Part shown: positions 7,798 to 15,540 of the stretch, piece by piece | How the letters are laid out: each line of letters starts with the position of its first letter | Position numbering within the stretch: the stretch's first letter is position 1 | Source: Faecalicoccus sp. | Lineage (GTDB): Bacteria; Bacillota_I; Bacilli_A; Erysipelotrichales; Erysipelotrichaceae | Reading direction: 5' to 3' | DNA: 21,134 nucleotides | NCBI GenBank assembly: GCA_017941505.1 | Contig: JAGAWH010000221.1 | Location: forward strand, 1 to 21,134 | Notes under the pieces: generated by a model | The model's input: only the letters and a program-made list of their open reading frames with translations | The model's database searches: none | Told to the model about the DNA's origin: nothing | Made by a program: the position numbers and the translations under genes

Positions 7798-8238
7798 ATG
7801 TTGTTTATCGCATGTGATAAAAAAGGCATGGAATTAAAAAATCAGCTTGTGGATGCACTCGTATCACATCAGATCGAATATGTCGATCTGACACGAGAAG
7901 GAGATAGCTTTTTAGATGCTGCTGACCGGGTCTGTGACCATGTCTTAGAAAATAGGCAGATTCATAAAGGTATTATCATTGATGAATATGGTACCGGATC
8001 TTTTATGGCAGCCGTAAAACGAAAATATATCATCTGTGCCCAGTGCTCTGATGAGCATTCCGCAAAGATGACCCGTGATCACAACAACGCTAATGTGATC
8101 ACAATGGGAGCCGGTATTATCGGGTTTGACGTTGCAGCGCGTATTGCATTGCGTTTCTGCAAGGCAGCTTACTCAGGCGGACGTCATCAAATTCGTGTTG
8201 ATATGCTGGATAAGATGGGAAATGAGGAATCGTTATGA
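7798..8238 (+). CDS. lacA: Galactose-6-phosphate isomerase subunit LacA (RpiB/LacA/LacB family)
   Basis: The protein has 146 residues from the ATG at 7798, which follows GAGGA at a normal distance. A longer reading frame from GTG 7741 would cover the promoter and is unlikely. LacA-specific sequence can be recognised: IIIDEYGTGSFMAA, SDEHSAKMTRDHNNANVITMGA (split here as SDEHSAKMTRDHNN then ANVITMGA) and, near the end, GGRHQIRVDML. With LacB it forms the heteromeric isomerase that converts galactose 6-phosphate to tagatose 6-phosphate. The lacB start overlaps its stop by 4 bp. The usual partners lacC, lacD and a lactose or galactose PTS are not adjacent, so the physiological substrate could be another sugar phosphate in the RpiB range, such as ribose or allose phosphate. 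Confidence 0.85.
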   Translation: MLFIACDKKGMELKNQLVDALVSHQIEYVDLTREGDSFLDAADRVCDHVLENRQIHKGIIIDEYGTGSFMAAVKRKYIICAQCSDEHSAKMTRDHNNANVITMGAGIIGFDVAARIALRFCKAAYSGGRHQIRVDMLDKMGNEESL

Positions 8239-8735
8239 AAATCGCAATCGGAAATGATCATATCGTCACCGATATCAAAGAGAAACTGAAAGCTTATCTG
8301 GAAAAACAGGGACATGAAGTTATTGATTTTGGAACTTACGATTTTGAGAGAACGCATTATCCCATTTACGGAAGAAAAGTCGGTTTAGCCGTTGTATCCG
8401 GTCAATGCGATATCGGTATTGTGATGTGCGGAACCGGTGTTGGTATCACCAATGCGGCCAACAAAGTAAAAGGTGTTCGCTGTGTGCTTGCAGGGGATGT
8501 AGAAACCGCCAGAGCTGCCAGAGCCGAGTTCGATGCCAATGTGCTTGGTGTGGGCGGAAGAGTATTAGGCATGGGAGCTATCGAAGATATTACGGATATC
8601 TTCCTTACAACACCATATAACGGAGAAAATAAGGCCGTTATCGAGCAGTTAAACAATAGGTCATCCTATGATGACGATGAACATTTTTTCGATGAATTTT
8701 TGGAAAAATGGGAAAGAGGAGAATATCATGACTAA
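8235..8735 (+). CDS. lacB: Galactose-6-phosphate isomerase subunit LacB (RpiB/LacA/LacB family)
   Basis: The 166-residue protein starts MKIAIGNDH and carries the LacB/RpiB signature THYPIYGRKVG, C65-G-T-G in MCGTGVGITNAANK and GVRCVLAGD. C65 corresponds to the catalytic cysteine of RpiB-type isomerases; the LacA partner has EYGTGSF at the matching place and lacks it. The acidic C-terminal tail (about residues 146-166) contains a DDDE cluster. The ATG at 8235 overlaps the lacA stop by 4 bp and has GAGGAA six bases upstream, so the subunits are probably made together. It acts in the cytoplasm with LacA. A generic ribose-5-phosphate isomerase B annotation is the main alternative, but the pairing with LacA favours LacB. 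Confidence 0.87.
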   Translation: MKIAIGNDHIVTDIKEKLKAYLEKQGHEVIDFGTYDFERTHYPIYGRKVGLAVVSGQCDIGIVMCGTGVGITNAANKVKGVRCVLAGDVETARAARAEFDANVLGVGGRVLGMGAIEDITDIFLTTPYNGENKAVIEQLNNRSSYDDDEHFFDEFLEKWERGEYHD

Positions 8736-9459
8736 AATATTTGCACATCGCGGAGCCAGCGGATACGAACCGGAAAATACATTAAAAGCTTTCCAGGCAG
8801 CATATGAACAGGGAGCAGACGGAATCGAATTAGATGTTCAGCTCAGTAAAGACGGAAAGATCATGATCATGCATGATGAAAAACTAAACCGCGTAACCGG
8901 GAAAAAAGGCTGGTTAAAAGATTTTATGGCAGCTGATCTTGCCCGCATGGCAGTACGCTCCGGCATGTTGAATAATTCCGCCAAAATACCTTCTTTGGAA
9001 GAAGTGCTCAAATGGGCCAAGCCATTAAATATCGAAATTAATATTGAATTTAAAACCGGTGTTATTGCCTATTCCGGAATTGAGGAAAAGGTCATTGAGA
9101 TGGTAAAAAAGATGGGCATGGAAAAAAGAGTCATCTATTCATCATTTAATCACTACTCTATCAAGCGGACACTGGAACTGGCACCGGATGCGAAGACGGG
9201 ATTATTGATTCGAGATGTATTTGTTGATATGGATGAATATACAAAGAAGATAGGAGCAGGTGCTATTCATCCGGCATTGTATCATCTATATATGGAAGAT
9301 GTTTCTTCATTGTATCTGAACAGCGGCTTAAAGATTCGCCCGTGGACTGTCAATACAAAGGAAGAAATGGAATTCTGTTTTAAGAATAATATCGAAGCTA
9401 TTTTTACTAATTATCCGGAGCGGGCAGTAGAGATTCGTAAGGAGATACAGGGGTTTTAG
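8728..9459 (+). CDS. Glycerophosphodiester phosphodiesterase
   Basis: The protein has 243 residues from the ATG at 8728, which has AGAGGAG seven bases upstream and overlaps the lacB end by 8 bp. A further in-frame ATG at 8668 lies well inside lacB and lacks a site. GDPD family motifs are clear: H7-R-G in FAHRG, the ENT motif, E-L-D in GIELDVQ and the catalytic HD in IMHDEK, followed by INIEFK and a C-terminal RPWTVN. It is a cytoplasmic TIM barrel with no signal peptide. It hydrolyses glycerophosphodiesters from phospholipid turnover to glycerol 3-phosphate and an alcohol, using a divalent metal. Being the last gene of the lacAB unit suggests joint expression, though the metabolic link is not obvious. 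Confidence 0.92.
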   Translation: MTKIFAHRGASGYEPENTLKAFQAAYEQGADGIELDVQLSKDGKIMIMHDEKLNRVTGKKGWLKDFMAADLARMAVRSGMLNNSAKIPSLEEVLKWAKPLNIEINIEFKTGVIAYSGIEEKVIEMVKKMGMEKRVIYSSFNHYSIKRTLELAPDAKTGLLIRDVFVDMDEYTKKIGAGAIHPALYHLYMEDVSSLYLNSGLKIRPWTVNTKEEMEFCFKNNIEAIFTNYPERAVEIRKEIQGF

Positions 9460-9474
9460 TCATAACCCCTTTTT
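9449..9474 (+). terminator. Terminator of the lacAB-phosphodiesterase operon
   Basis: AGGGGTT (9449-9455) pairs with AACCCCT (9464-9470), followed by TTTT. The stop codon is in the loop. Confidence 0.85.
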
Positions 9475-9476
9475 AT

Positions 9477-9506
9477 TTGTTCAGGAAAAATAAAATTCTG
9501 TATAAT
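9477..9506 (+). promoter_or_regulatory. Promoter before the DUF7309/DUF6930-like gene
   Basis: TTGTTC (9477-9482) and a perfect TATAAT (9501-9506) are 18 bp apart, directly behind the previous terminator. The leader to the start codon is about 65 bases long, with no obvious structure. Confidence 0.65.
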
Positions 9507-9576
9507 ATAAAGAGAATTATTACCAATCACACAATATTTGCGTATTTAATAATAGAGGCGAAAGGAGGCATATACG

Positions 9577-10611
9577 ATGAAACCGGATTTAGAAGCATGG
9601 GGGCGTCTATATGAAACAGCGATACAAATTCGCGAAAAGAAACCATGGGAAATGGTGAGTATAAATGATTTAATCGTAGTAAAAATGGATCGAAAAACAT
9701 ATTACTGTAACATTATCGGGCAGGATGCGATGGATCCCTGCATTGCGATTTATACAGGAAAAAAAGGCCTGGAAGATGTAACAGCTATGTTGAATGGACT
9801 CGACGAAGGCTGGAATGGGGGCTATCTGGCAGGTGATCAGGATTGCCTGATTTGTTACTATGGGGATAGGGATGAAGTCCCTGAAGATCAGATGGATATC
9901 ATTCATGCCTTAAAGCCGGGATTCAGGGGAAAAGGAAATTGGATCTTCTGCAAACATGTTATGCCAAGATACTATCCTGTCACTCCTGAAAACGATGAAA
10001 TCAATACGATGATCAAGGTATTTGAAGGACTCATCTATGGCATTGATCAATTGAAGGTACGGCAGCCGGATTGGTCTAGACAGTACTTATGTGTGTCTTA
10101 CAGCAAAAAAGAAGGTACATGGTCGGCAAAGAATATGAAACATCCGGATTGTTTGATGAAATACTACATTGTTCGAATGGATAATCCTTCTGTTATACAG
10201 GAATTGAAAAATGCTCAAGTTACTGATGATATATGGTTTGTGGACCTTAATTATTTATTTATGCCACTTGAAGACGAAACAGGCCGCAAGGTAAATCCGC
10301 TGCTCTTTTTGATGCTCAATTTGACAACAGAGCTGATTGAAGATATGACCTTTGTTGAACCACAGGAAGATGAAGTGCAAATCATTGTGAATTATGTTTG
10401 TTCACATATTCTTGATACAGGCAGGCCCAAAGGAATCGTAACCCGCTGTCCGACGGTTTATTATGCAGTTCAGGATCTATGTGATTTATTAGATATCGAT
10501 TTAATGGTAGATTTTGAAGGACATGTCAGTGAAGTTCTGGAAGAAATTATTGATGGCTTTTTAGATTTTGTTGATGATCCGGATACAGAACATACCGGCT
10601 TACTCAATTAG
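9577..10611 (+). CDS. DUF7309/DUF6930-like protein of unknown function
   Basis: A cytoplasmic, acidic protein of 344 residues, starting eight bases after AAAGGAGG. The N-terminal part (about 5-75) has the pattern LYE-x-A, KKPWE, DL, YC, AIYTG, GLED that I associate with DUF7309. The C-terminal part (about 180-335) contains the TGRPKGI...LCDLLDI pattern of DUF6930. These domains often occur together in Firmicutes proteins with no established function. No catalytic motif, membrane segment or nucleic-acid-binding motif is evident. The very acidic last 40 residues (EEIIDGFLDFVDDPD) are notable. It is followed after 12 bp by an M19 dipeptidase gene, and the two probably form an operon. The family assignment rests on remembered patterns. 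Confidence 0.75.
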   Translation: MKPDLEAWGRLYETAIQIREKKPWEMVSINDLIVVKMDRKTYYCNIIGQDAMDPCIAIYTGKKGLEDVTAMLNGLDEGWNGGYLAGDQDCLICYYGDRDEVPEDQMDIIHALKPGFRGKGNWIFCKHVMPRYYPVTPENDEINTMIKVFEGLIYGIDQLKVRQPDWSRQYLCVSYSKKEGTWSAKNMKHPDCLMKYYIVRMDNPSVIQELKNAQVTDDIWFVDLNYLFMPLEDETGRKVNPLLFLMLNLTTELIEDMTFVEPQEDEVQIIVNYVCSHILDTGRPKGIVTRCPTVYYAVQDLCDLLDIDLMVDFEGHVSEVLEEIIDGFLDFVDDPDTEHTGLLN

Positions 10612-10623
10612 GAGGATATATTT

Positions 10624-11628
10624 ATGAAAGTAGTAGATATGCATTGTGATACGATACTTGGGTTATTAAATAATGAAGAACATTTTCGGGATGCTTCGTT
10701 GTTATCTAATGAGTTTAGTGTTGACTTAGAGAAAATGAAAAAAGGGGATTATCTTCTTCAAAATTTTGCCTTATTTACACACTTGAAAAAAAGAGATATA
10801 CCGGAAGATCAGGCAATGCGTTTATATGATATGTATTGCCACCAGATGGAAGCTTACAGCGATATTATCGCTCCGGTCTATACATATGCGGATATTGAGG
10901 CCAACCAAAAGGCAGGCAAGCTTTCTTCTCTGTTAACCCTTGAAGAGGGTGGGGTTGTCTTTGATAATCTTGCGATGCTTAGAAACTGGTATCGTATGGG
11001 AGTAAGAATGATTACATTGACATGGAACTTTGAAAACGGAATTGGTTTTCCCAATCTATCGTTAGGAAGCTTCCCGGACTATCATATGGCTGCCTTAGGA
11101 CAGCGTGTAGATGCCCTGAACGGCTTAACGGACTTTGGTTTGGATTATATTCAGGAAATGGAAAGATTAGGCATTATTATTGATGTATCGCATTTAAATG
11201 ATGCCGGTTTCTGGGATGTGATTGATTATACATCTGCTCCTTTTGTGGCAAGCCACTCCAATGCCAGAGGCATTTGCCCGGTTGCCCGGAATATGTCTGA
11301 TGAGATGATCTTAGCCTTAGCTGATCGAGGCGGAGTGATGGGAATCAACTTCTGCGGAGATTTCTTGGAGCTTCATGACAAGCCAAATGGTCCAAGCCGC
11401 ATTTCAGCCATGGTGGAGCAGATCAAATATATCCGTAATTTAGCCGGTATCGATGTCATTGGATTGGGTACGGATTTTGATGGGATAGACTGTGAATTGG
11501 AAATTAAGGATGCCTCCCAGATGCAGAAATTAGCGGATGCACTAAGAGCGGAAGAGTTCACTGAAGAAGAAATTGAAAAGATTTTCTATAAAAATGTTTT
11601 AAGAGTATATAAAGCGGTATTGAAATAA
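10624..11628 (+). CDS. Membrane-dipeptidase-type peptidase, family M19
   Basis: A 334-residue TIM-barrel zinc dipeptidase of the renal dipeptidase family. The metal-binding residues can be read in order: H7 and D9 in DMHCDT, the bridging glutamate in LTLEEGG, the histidine in DVSHLND, the histidine in ASHSNAR and the aspartate in GTDFDG. GGAGG lies in the 12-bp gap after the preceding gene, eight bases before the ATG. There is no signal peptide or lipobox, so unlike the mammalian enzyme it should be cytoplasmic. M19 enzymes cleave dipeptides, some with D-residues, or act as amidohydrolases. The exact substrate cannot be predicted. It ends just before a strong bidirectional terminator. Confidence 0.93.
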   Translation: MKVVDMHCDTILGLLNNEEHFRDASLLSNEFSVDLEKMKKGDYLLQNFALFTHLKKRDIPEDQAMRLYDMYCHQMEAYSDIIAPVYTYADIEANQKAGKLSSLLTLEEGGVVFDNLAMLRNWYRMGVRMITLTWNFENGIGFPNLSLGSFPDYHMAALGQRVDALNGLTDFGLDYIQEMERLGIIIDVSHLNDAGFWDVIDYTSAPFVASHSNARGICPVARNMSDEMILALADRGGVMGINFCGDFLELHDKPNGPSRISAMVEQIKYIRNLAGIDVIGLGTDFDGIDCELEIKDASQMQKLADALRAEEFTEEEIEKIFYKNVLRVYKAVLK

Positions 11629-11631
11629 GAA

Positions 11632-11661
11632 ATGCCCGGCACTATGTGCCGGGCATGTATT
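11632..11661. terminator. Bidirectional terminator between convergent genes
   Basis: An 11-bp GC-rich stem (11632-11642 with 11646-11656) has a 3-base loop. On the plus strand it is followed by GTATTTT, on the minus strand by TTTCTTATTTC. It separates the M19 gene from the oppositely oriented permease gene. Confidence 0.88.
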
Positions 11662-11665
11662 TTGA

Positions 11666-13189
11666 TTAGAGAACTAAGAAGCCAACATATCCTAAGATGG
11701 ACATGATTACTAAGAAGCCGATACCATACGGCATGATCTTTGATAATAACTTGGAATCCTGTCCGTTTCCATCAACGCTGGAAAGGGCAATCGCAATACT
11801 TTGCGGTGATAACATCTTACCGGCTGCAACACCAAGTGAGTTTAGTGCTACCATCCAATATGGATTGCTTCCAAGTGTATCGGCAGCCTGTTTCTGTACG
11901 GCACCGAATAGTACACCGGAGTTGGTTCCCGATCCTGTAACAAAGGTACCTAATGCACCAAGCCATGGAGCAAAGATCGGATAGAAGCTTCCCGTTACAC
12001 CGATCGCAAAGGCAGCGATATCGGAAATCATTCCGGAGTAGCCCATGATCTTAGCGCATCCAAGTACGGATAACATGGTAATGATTGTACCCTTCATCTG
12101 TACCAGGGTTTCCTTTAAAGTAGTGATATACATTTCAGAGCTTGCCTTCTGAATAACACCGCCGATGATGGCAGATAAGAAAATCCATACACCCGGTGTA
12201 TTAATCCAGGAGAAGGTAATCGTAGAAGGATTTGCTCCGCTGTAGATTGTGGTTGAAGTCGCAAATTGTGACAGGAACGAATTGATCGGAGCCACCAGCT
12301 TTGAAGTCAATAATAAGAATACGAAGATACAGATAAATGGGGAAGCAGCTTTTAATGCTTCATTGACACTGATTTTCGTATCAGATACTTCCATTGCATA
12401 TTCCGGTGGAGTTTTTAATTTAGATCCCATCAGGATCGTTACAGCTAAGGAGCATACACTTCCGACAACCGCTGCAAGTTCCGCGCCGACAAATTTACCG
12501 ATGATGGTCATTGGAACTAAGAAGCTCAAACCGGACATAAATGTTAAAGGAACAAGTCCCTTTAAGCCTTTAAAGCCTTTTCCTGTTGCCATTACAATTA
12601 AGAATGGGCACGCAATGACAAAGATACCTAACTGCAGTGAAGTCCAATAAGACAATGTCGTATTTTCTAAGGATACTAAGTTTGCCAGTGTTACGGTTGG
12701 AATACCGATGGAGCCAAACGGAGTCGGAACACCGTTGGCAATCAAACATACCAGGCAGGAGAACAGAGGCTCAAATCCCATTCCTACAAGGATACCGGCA
12801 GGAATCGCAATCGCGGTACCAAATCCGGCCATACCTTCCATAAATCCACCAAAACACCATGCTAAGAGCAATACGACAATTCGCTTATCATTCGATACCG
12901 AGGAAATTAATTGTTTTATTATATCCATTCCTCCGGTCTTAACAGTTAAATTATAAGTGAATACGGCTGCGATAATAACAAGAATAATAGGCCATAATGC
13001 CATCAGGAATCCTTCTAAAGCAGCTGTAGCGGTTTCCATGACCGGCAGATGCCAATAAAAGATTGCGAGAATAGCGGAGATGACAAGTGACCCAAAAGCT
13101 GCCTTAAAAGTAGGCATTTTCAGCACGATCAAGCCAAATATGAGCCATAGAATCGGGGCTAGACCGAGCAAAAAATTCAGGAAGTTCAT
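11666..13189 (-). CDS. lctP: L-lactate permease (LctP/LldP family)
   Basis: A 507-residue polytopic membrane protein with about 12-14 hydrophobic segments along its whole length. The family signature FGGFMEGMAGFGTAIAIP lies near residues 114-131, followed by ANGVPTPFGSIGIPT. The C-terminal region has the typical GTFVTGSGTNSGVLFG and GKMLSPQSIAIA segments. It belongs to the lactate permease family (TC 2.A.14) and imports lactate, possibly glycolate, with protons. In a fermentative organism it may also export lactate. AAAGAGAGA precedes the ATG. It is not linked to a lactate dehydrogenase or utilisation operon. A promoter and the terminator of the upstream gene lie immediately before it, so it is its own transcription unit. 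Confidence 0.95.
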   Translation of the reverse strand: MNFLNFLLGLAPILWLIFGLIVLKMPTFKAAFGSLVISAILAIFYWHLPVMETATAALEGFLMALWPIILVIIAAVFTYNLTVKTGGMDIIKQLISSVSNDKRIVVLLLAWCFGGFMEGMAGFGTAIAIPAGILVGMGFEPLFSCLVCLIANGVPTPFGSIGIPTVTLANLVSLENTTLSYWTSLQLGIFVIACPFLIVMATGKGFKGLKGLVPLTFMSGLSFLVPMTIIGKFVGAELAAVVGSVCSLAVTILMGSKLKTPPEYAMEVSDTKISVNEALKAASPFICIFVFLLLTSKLVAPINSFLSQFATSTTIYSGANPSTITFSWINTPGVWIFLSAIIGGVIQKASSEMYITTLKETLVQMKGTIITMLSVLGCAKIMGYSGMISDIAAFAIGVTGSFYPIFAPWLGALGTFVTGSGTNSGVLFGAVQKQAADTLGSNPYWMVALNSLGVAAGKMLSPQSIAIALSSVDGNGQDSKLLSKIMPYGIGFLVIMSILGYVGFLVL

Positions 13190-13222
13190 AAATTATCTCT
13201 CTCTTTCTTTTACTCTGATTGA

Positions 13223-13253
13223 ATTATACCAAATATATAGATGGATGGGACAA
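13223..13253 (-). promoter_or_regulatory. Promoter of the lactate permease gene
   Basis: On the minus strand an extended -10, TGGTATAAT (hexamer at 13228-13223), has a possible -35 TTGTCC at 13253-13248 and a long 19-bp spacer. The extended TG motif may compensate for the spacing. Confidence 0.6.
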
Positions 13254-13276
13254 AAAAAGGATGGAAATCCATCCTT
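13252..13276 (-). terminator. Terminator of the histidine phosphatase gene
   Basis: Read on the minus strand, AAGGATGG (13276-13269) pairs with CCATCCTT (13264-13257) across a 4-base loop, followed by a T run. Confidence 0.85.
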
Positions 13277-13290
13277 ATAAATAAGAGAGT

Positions 13291-13929
13291 CTACTCAAGG
13301 CATGCATCCAGATCTTCTGCGCTTAAGCCAATCATTTGATCAAAATGGAAAGTTCCATCTACACAGGTGCATCGGCCGACATAGCCATTTGGCATAGGGG
13401 ATAATCCTTTTTTAATGCGCAATCCCAGAAGCTTTTCTTTGGAGATATTAAACAGCATAGATAACATCCAGATAAAGGCACCACCGTGCGATACGATTAA
13501 TACGGTGTCCCCATCCCGACATTCATCAAAAATCTTTGCGTAGGTCTCTTTGATCCGCTTTTCAAAAGATGCATAATCATCACCGCCGACATCTTTCCAG
13601 TTAAATGTTTTACGTCTATGGTCGAATTCCTCTTTGTGAGCCTCGTTATCTGCTCCTTCATAGATTCCAAAATTAATCTCCTTTAGACCTTTCATTTCAG
13701 ATCGAGGAATGTTTCTTCCTTCCAGGATAATATCCGCAGTATCACGGCATCTTTCGCTGGTGGATGTAAAAGCGCGGTTTAAAGGAGCCTCTTTTAAGAT
13801 GTCTTTTGCCGTGTAAGCATCCCGGATTCCTTTTTCTGTCAGTGGGGAATCACACCATCCCTGCATCTTGTTTTGTGTGTTGAACAGCGTTTCACCATGT
13901 CTTACTAAATAAAAAGTAACTTTTTTCAT
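13291..13929 (-). CDS. Histidine phosphatase family protein (phosphoglycerate mutase-like)
   Basis: A 212-residue cytoplasmic enzyme. The catalytic motif R10-H11-G12-E13 is at the N-terminus in YLVRHGETLFN. TSTSERCRDTADI follows near residue 55, the conserved acidic EINFGIYEG near residue 85, and the second active-site histidine in VSHGGAF near residue 150. This is the branch of the family that includes general acid phosphatases such as PhoE/CobC-like enzymes. The family's shorter length and the absence of the longer mutase insert argue against the glycolytic phosphoglycerate mutase. The substrate is therefore unknown. The ribosome binding site is weak (GGAATG). It forms a one-gene unit bounded by its own promoter and terminator. 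Confidence 0.9.
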   Translation of the reverse strand: MKKVTFYLVRHGETLFNTQNKMQGWCDSPLTEKGIRDAYTAKDILKEAPLNRAFTSTSERCRDTADIILEGRNIPRSEMKGLKEINFGIYEGADNEAHKEEFDHRRKTFNWKDVGGDDYASFEKRIKETYAKIFDECRDGDTVLIVSHGGAFIWMLSMLFNISKEKLLGLRIKKGLSPMPNGYVGRCTCVDGTFHFDQMIGLSAEDLDACLE

Positions 13930-13954
13930 ACTATCATTCCATTTCTACGCTTGA

Positions 13955-13972
13955 ATTATACCAAATTTGAGG
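13955..13972 (-). promoter_or_regulatory. Extended -10 promoter of the histidine phosphatase gene
   Basis: The minus strand reads TTTGGTATAATTCAA with the hexamer at 13960-13955, about 25 bp before the ATG. No -35 of quality is seen at the usual distance. The 16-bp segment ATTTGGTATAATTCAA is identical to that before the lactate permease gene. Confidence 0.55.
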
Positions 13973-14060
13973 CCGGACATGCCTTAGAAAAATGATTCTG
14001 TCCCAAATCGGGCGGATTTTTTTGTTTAAGGGGCAAAAAACGAATTATTTTAAAAAAATG

Positions 14061-14089
14061 TTCCATTTTGATGCCTGTTGATGTATTAT
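14061..14089 (+). promoter_or_regulatory. Probable mraZ (dcw cluster) promoter
   Basis: TATTAT at 14084-14089 with a poor -35, TTCCAT, 17 bp upstream. Transcription would start just ahead of or within the MraZ boxes. The -10 is plausible, the -35 weak. Confidence 0.4.
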
Positions 14090-14097
14090 AGGGGTAC

Positions 14098-14127
14098 AAA
14101 GTAGCGGAAAGTGTCAGAAAGTGGGGG
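14098..14127 (+). promoter_or_regulatory. MraZ operator: three 10-bp direct repeats
   Basis: AAAGTAGCGG, AAAGTGTCAG and AAAGTGGGGG follow each other without a gap, so identical faces recur every helical turn. MraZ binding sites described in Mollicutes are tandem AAAGTG(T/G) boxes, which boxes two and three match exactly. The third box runs into the GGGGGTGAT ribosome binding site of mraZ (from 14123). Binding would therefore cover the transcription start or translation start region and allow autorepression of the whole cluster. Confidence 0.75.
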
Positions 14128-14136
14128 TGATGACAC

Positions 14137-14574
14137 GTGTTCATGGGCGAATATGCGCATAATATCGATCGTAAGGGGCGATTGATCATGCCGGCAAAAT
14201 TCCGAGAAGACTTAGGTGAACACGTTGTCGTAAACCGTGGTTTCGACGGCTGCTTAAACGTCTACACGACTGCTCAGTGGGAGACGGTTTTTAAAAATCT
14301 GTCCAGTTTACCTTCCAACAACAAGAACGCGCGTATGGTACAGCGTATGCTTCTTGCACAAGCGGCGGAATGTGAAATCGACGGACAAGGCAGAATATTG
14401 ATACCTTCAAAGCTGGTGGAGCTGGCAGCTCTTGAAAAAGAGTGTTTGATAATAGGCGTCGGCAATCACCTGGAAATTTGGAGCAAGTCTCGATGGGAAG
14501 AATTAGAAGCGGAGCAGAGCGATTCTTTTGAAGAAGCAGCAGAACAGTTATCTGCGCTGGATTTCATGGGATAG
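14137..14574 (+). CDS. mraZ: Transcriptional regulator MraZ
   Basis: The protein has 145 residues from a GTG start, giving MFMGEY as in other Firmicutes MraZ proteins. GGGGGTGAT lies five bases upstream. It contains two SpoVT-AbrB-like swapped-hairpin domains, each with the D-x-x-G-R signature: NIDRKGRLIMPAKFR at about residues 9-23 and EIDGQGRILIPSKL at about 80-93. MraZ forms a ring-shaped oligomer that binds repeated boxes upstream of its own gene and controls division and cell wall genes. Such boxes are present just before the gene. It heads the dcw cluster, and rsmH begins 3 bp after its stop codon. Confidence 0.96.
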   Translation: MFMGEYAHNIDRKGRLIMPAKFREDLGEHVVVNRGFDGCLNVYTTAQWETVFKNLSSLPSNNKNARMVQRMLLAQAAECEIDGQGRILIPSKLVELAALEKECLIIGVGNHLEIWSKSRWEELEAEQSDSFEEAAEQLSALDFMG

Positions 14575-14577
14575 AAA

Positions 14578-15540
14578 ATGAAACATCAAAGTGTTCTATT
14601 AGATGAAGCAATTGAAATGCTTCAAATTAAAGAAGACGGAATCTATGTGGACTGTACCCTTGGCCGGGGTGGCCACAGCAGTGAGATTCTAAAAAGATGT
14701 GGTAGAGGATGGCTTTATGCCTTCGACTTAGATCAAAAGGCAATTGATGAAAGCACTCCTCGTTTACAAACCATCGGGCACAATTTTACATGTATTCATT
14801 CAGCTTATGAGAATTTAGGATCCGTCCTCGATGAAAAAGGGGTCAAAGAGGTAGATGGAATCCTGTTAGATCTTGGAGTGTCCTCGCCGCAGTTTGACGA
14901 TCCTGAAAGGGGATTCAGTTATCGTTATGACGCAAAGCTTGATATGCGGATGGACCAGAGCCAGGAACTGGATGCCTGGACTGTAGTGAATACTTATGAC
15001 AAAAAGGAACTGATTCGTATTTTAAGGGACTATGGAGAAGAACCTTTTGCCGCCAAAATTGCCACACAAATCTGCCGGCAGAGAGAATTGAAGACAATCG
15101 ATACGACATTTGAATTAGTCGATGTGATTCGTTCAGCTTTGCCAAATTCGGTACTACGCAAAAAAGGGCATCCAGCCAAACAAAGTTTTCAGGCAATACG
15201 CATAGAGGTCAACAATGAGCTTGGCCAGCTTCCAATCGTATTAAAAGAGGGGTTAAAGCGATTGAAGCCGTGCGGCCGCATGGCAGTTATTACGTTTCAT
15301 TCTTTAGAGGATCGAATCGTAAAGAACGTCTTTAAAGATGCGGCAGTGCCGAAAAAGGTAGATAAAAGGCTGCCACAATTAGGGATAGAAAATTTAGATT
15401 ATCAATTAGTAAACAAAAAACCGGTATTAGCTGCTTCTGAAGAGATCGAGGCAAATCCTCGTTCTCATAGCGCAAAGCTGAGGGTTATTGAAAAAAAGGG
15501 GGGATACGATGAAGCGGAAGAAAAGCGTCAAAAAGCATAA
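14578..15540 (+). CDS. rsmH: 16S rRNA (cytosine-1402 N4)-methyltransferase RsmH
   Basis: A 320-residue methyltransferase. It starts MKHQSVLLDEAIEML, as usual for the family. The S-adenosylmethionine-binding motif is DCTLGRGGHS near residue 25, then ILLDLGVSSPQFDDPERGFSY near residues 96-116 (read as ILLDLGVSSPQ and DDPERGFSY). The C-terminal FQAIRIEVNNEL and TFHSLEDRIVK are also conserved. With RsmI it makes the doubly methylated cytosine at position 1402 in the decoding centre. The start lies 3 bp after the mraZ stop with no strong ribosome binding site, which suggests translational coupling. Its end overlaps the ftsL-like gene by 32 bp. Confidence 0.97.
   Translation: MKHQSVLLDEAIEMLQIKEDGIYVDCTLGRGGHSSEILKRCGRGWLYAFDLDQKAIDESTPRLQTIGHNFTCIHSAYENLGSVLDEKGVKEVDGILLDLGVSSPQFDDPERGFSYRYDAKLDMRMDQSQELDAWTVVNTYDKKELIRILRDYGEEPFAAKIATQICRQRELKTIDTTFELVDVIRSALPNSVLRKKGHPAKQSFQAIRIEVNNELGQLPIVLKEGLKRLKPCGRMAVITFHSLEDRIVKNVFKDAAVPKKVDKRLPQLGIENLDYQLVNKKPVLAASEEIEANPRSHSAKLRVIEKKGGYDEAEEKRQKA

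Noticed and set aside
8668..8727. Earlier ATG starts for the glycerophosphodiesterase gene, inside lacB
   Set aside because: They lack a ribosome binding site, and the extra residues do not resemble the family, whose proteins begin just before the HRG motif. ATG 8728 has AGAGGAG.
14004..14025. Short hairpin AAATC-GGGCG-GATTT followed by T residues
   Set aside because: The stem is only 5 bp, and no plus-strand gene lies upstream for it to terminate. An unseen small RNA is possible but unsupported.
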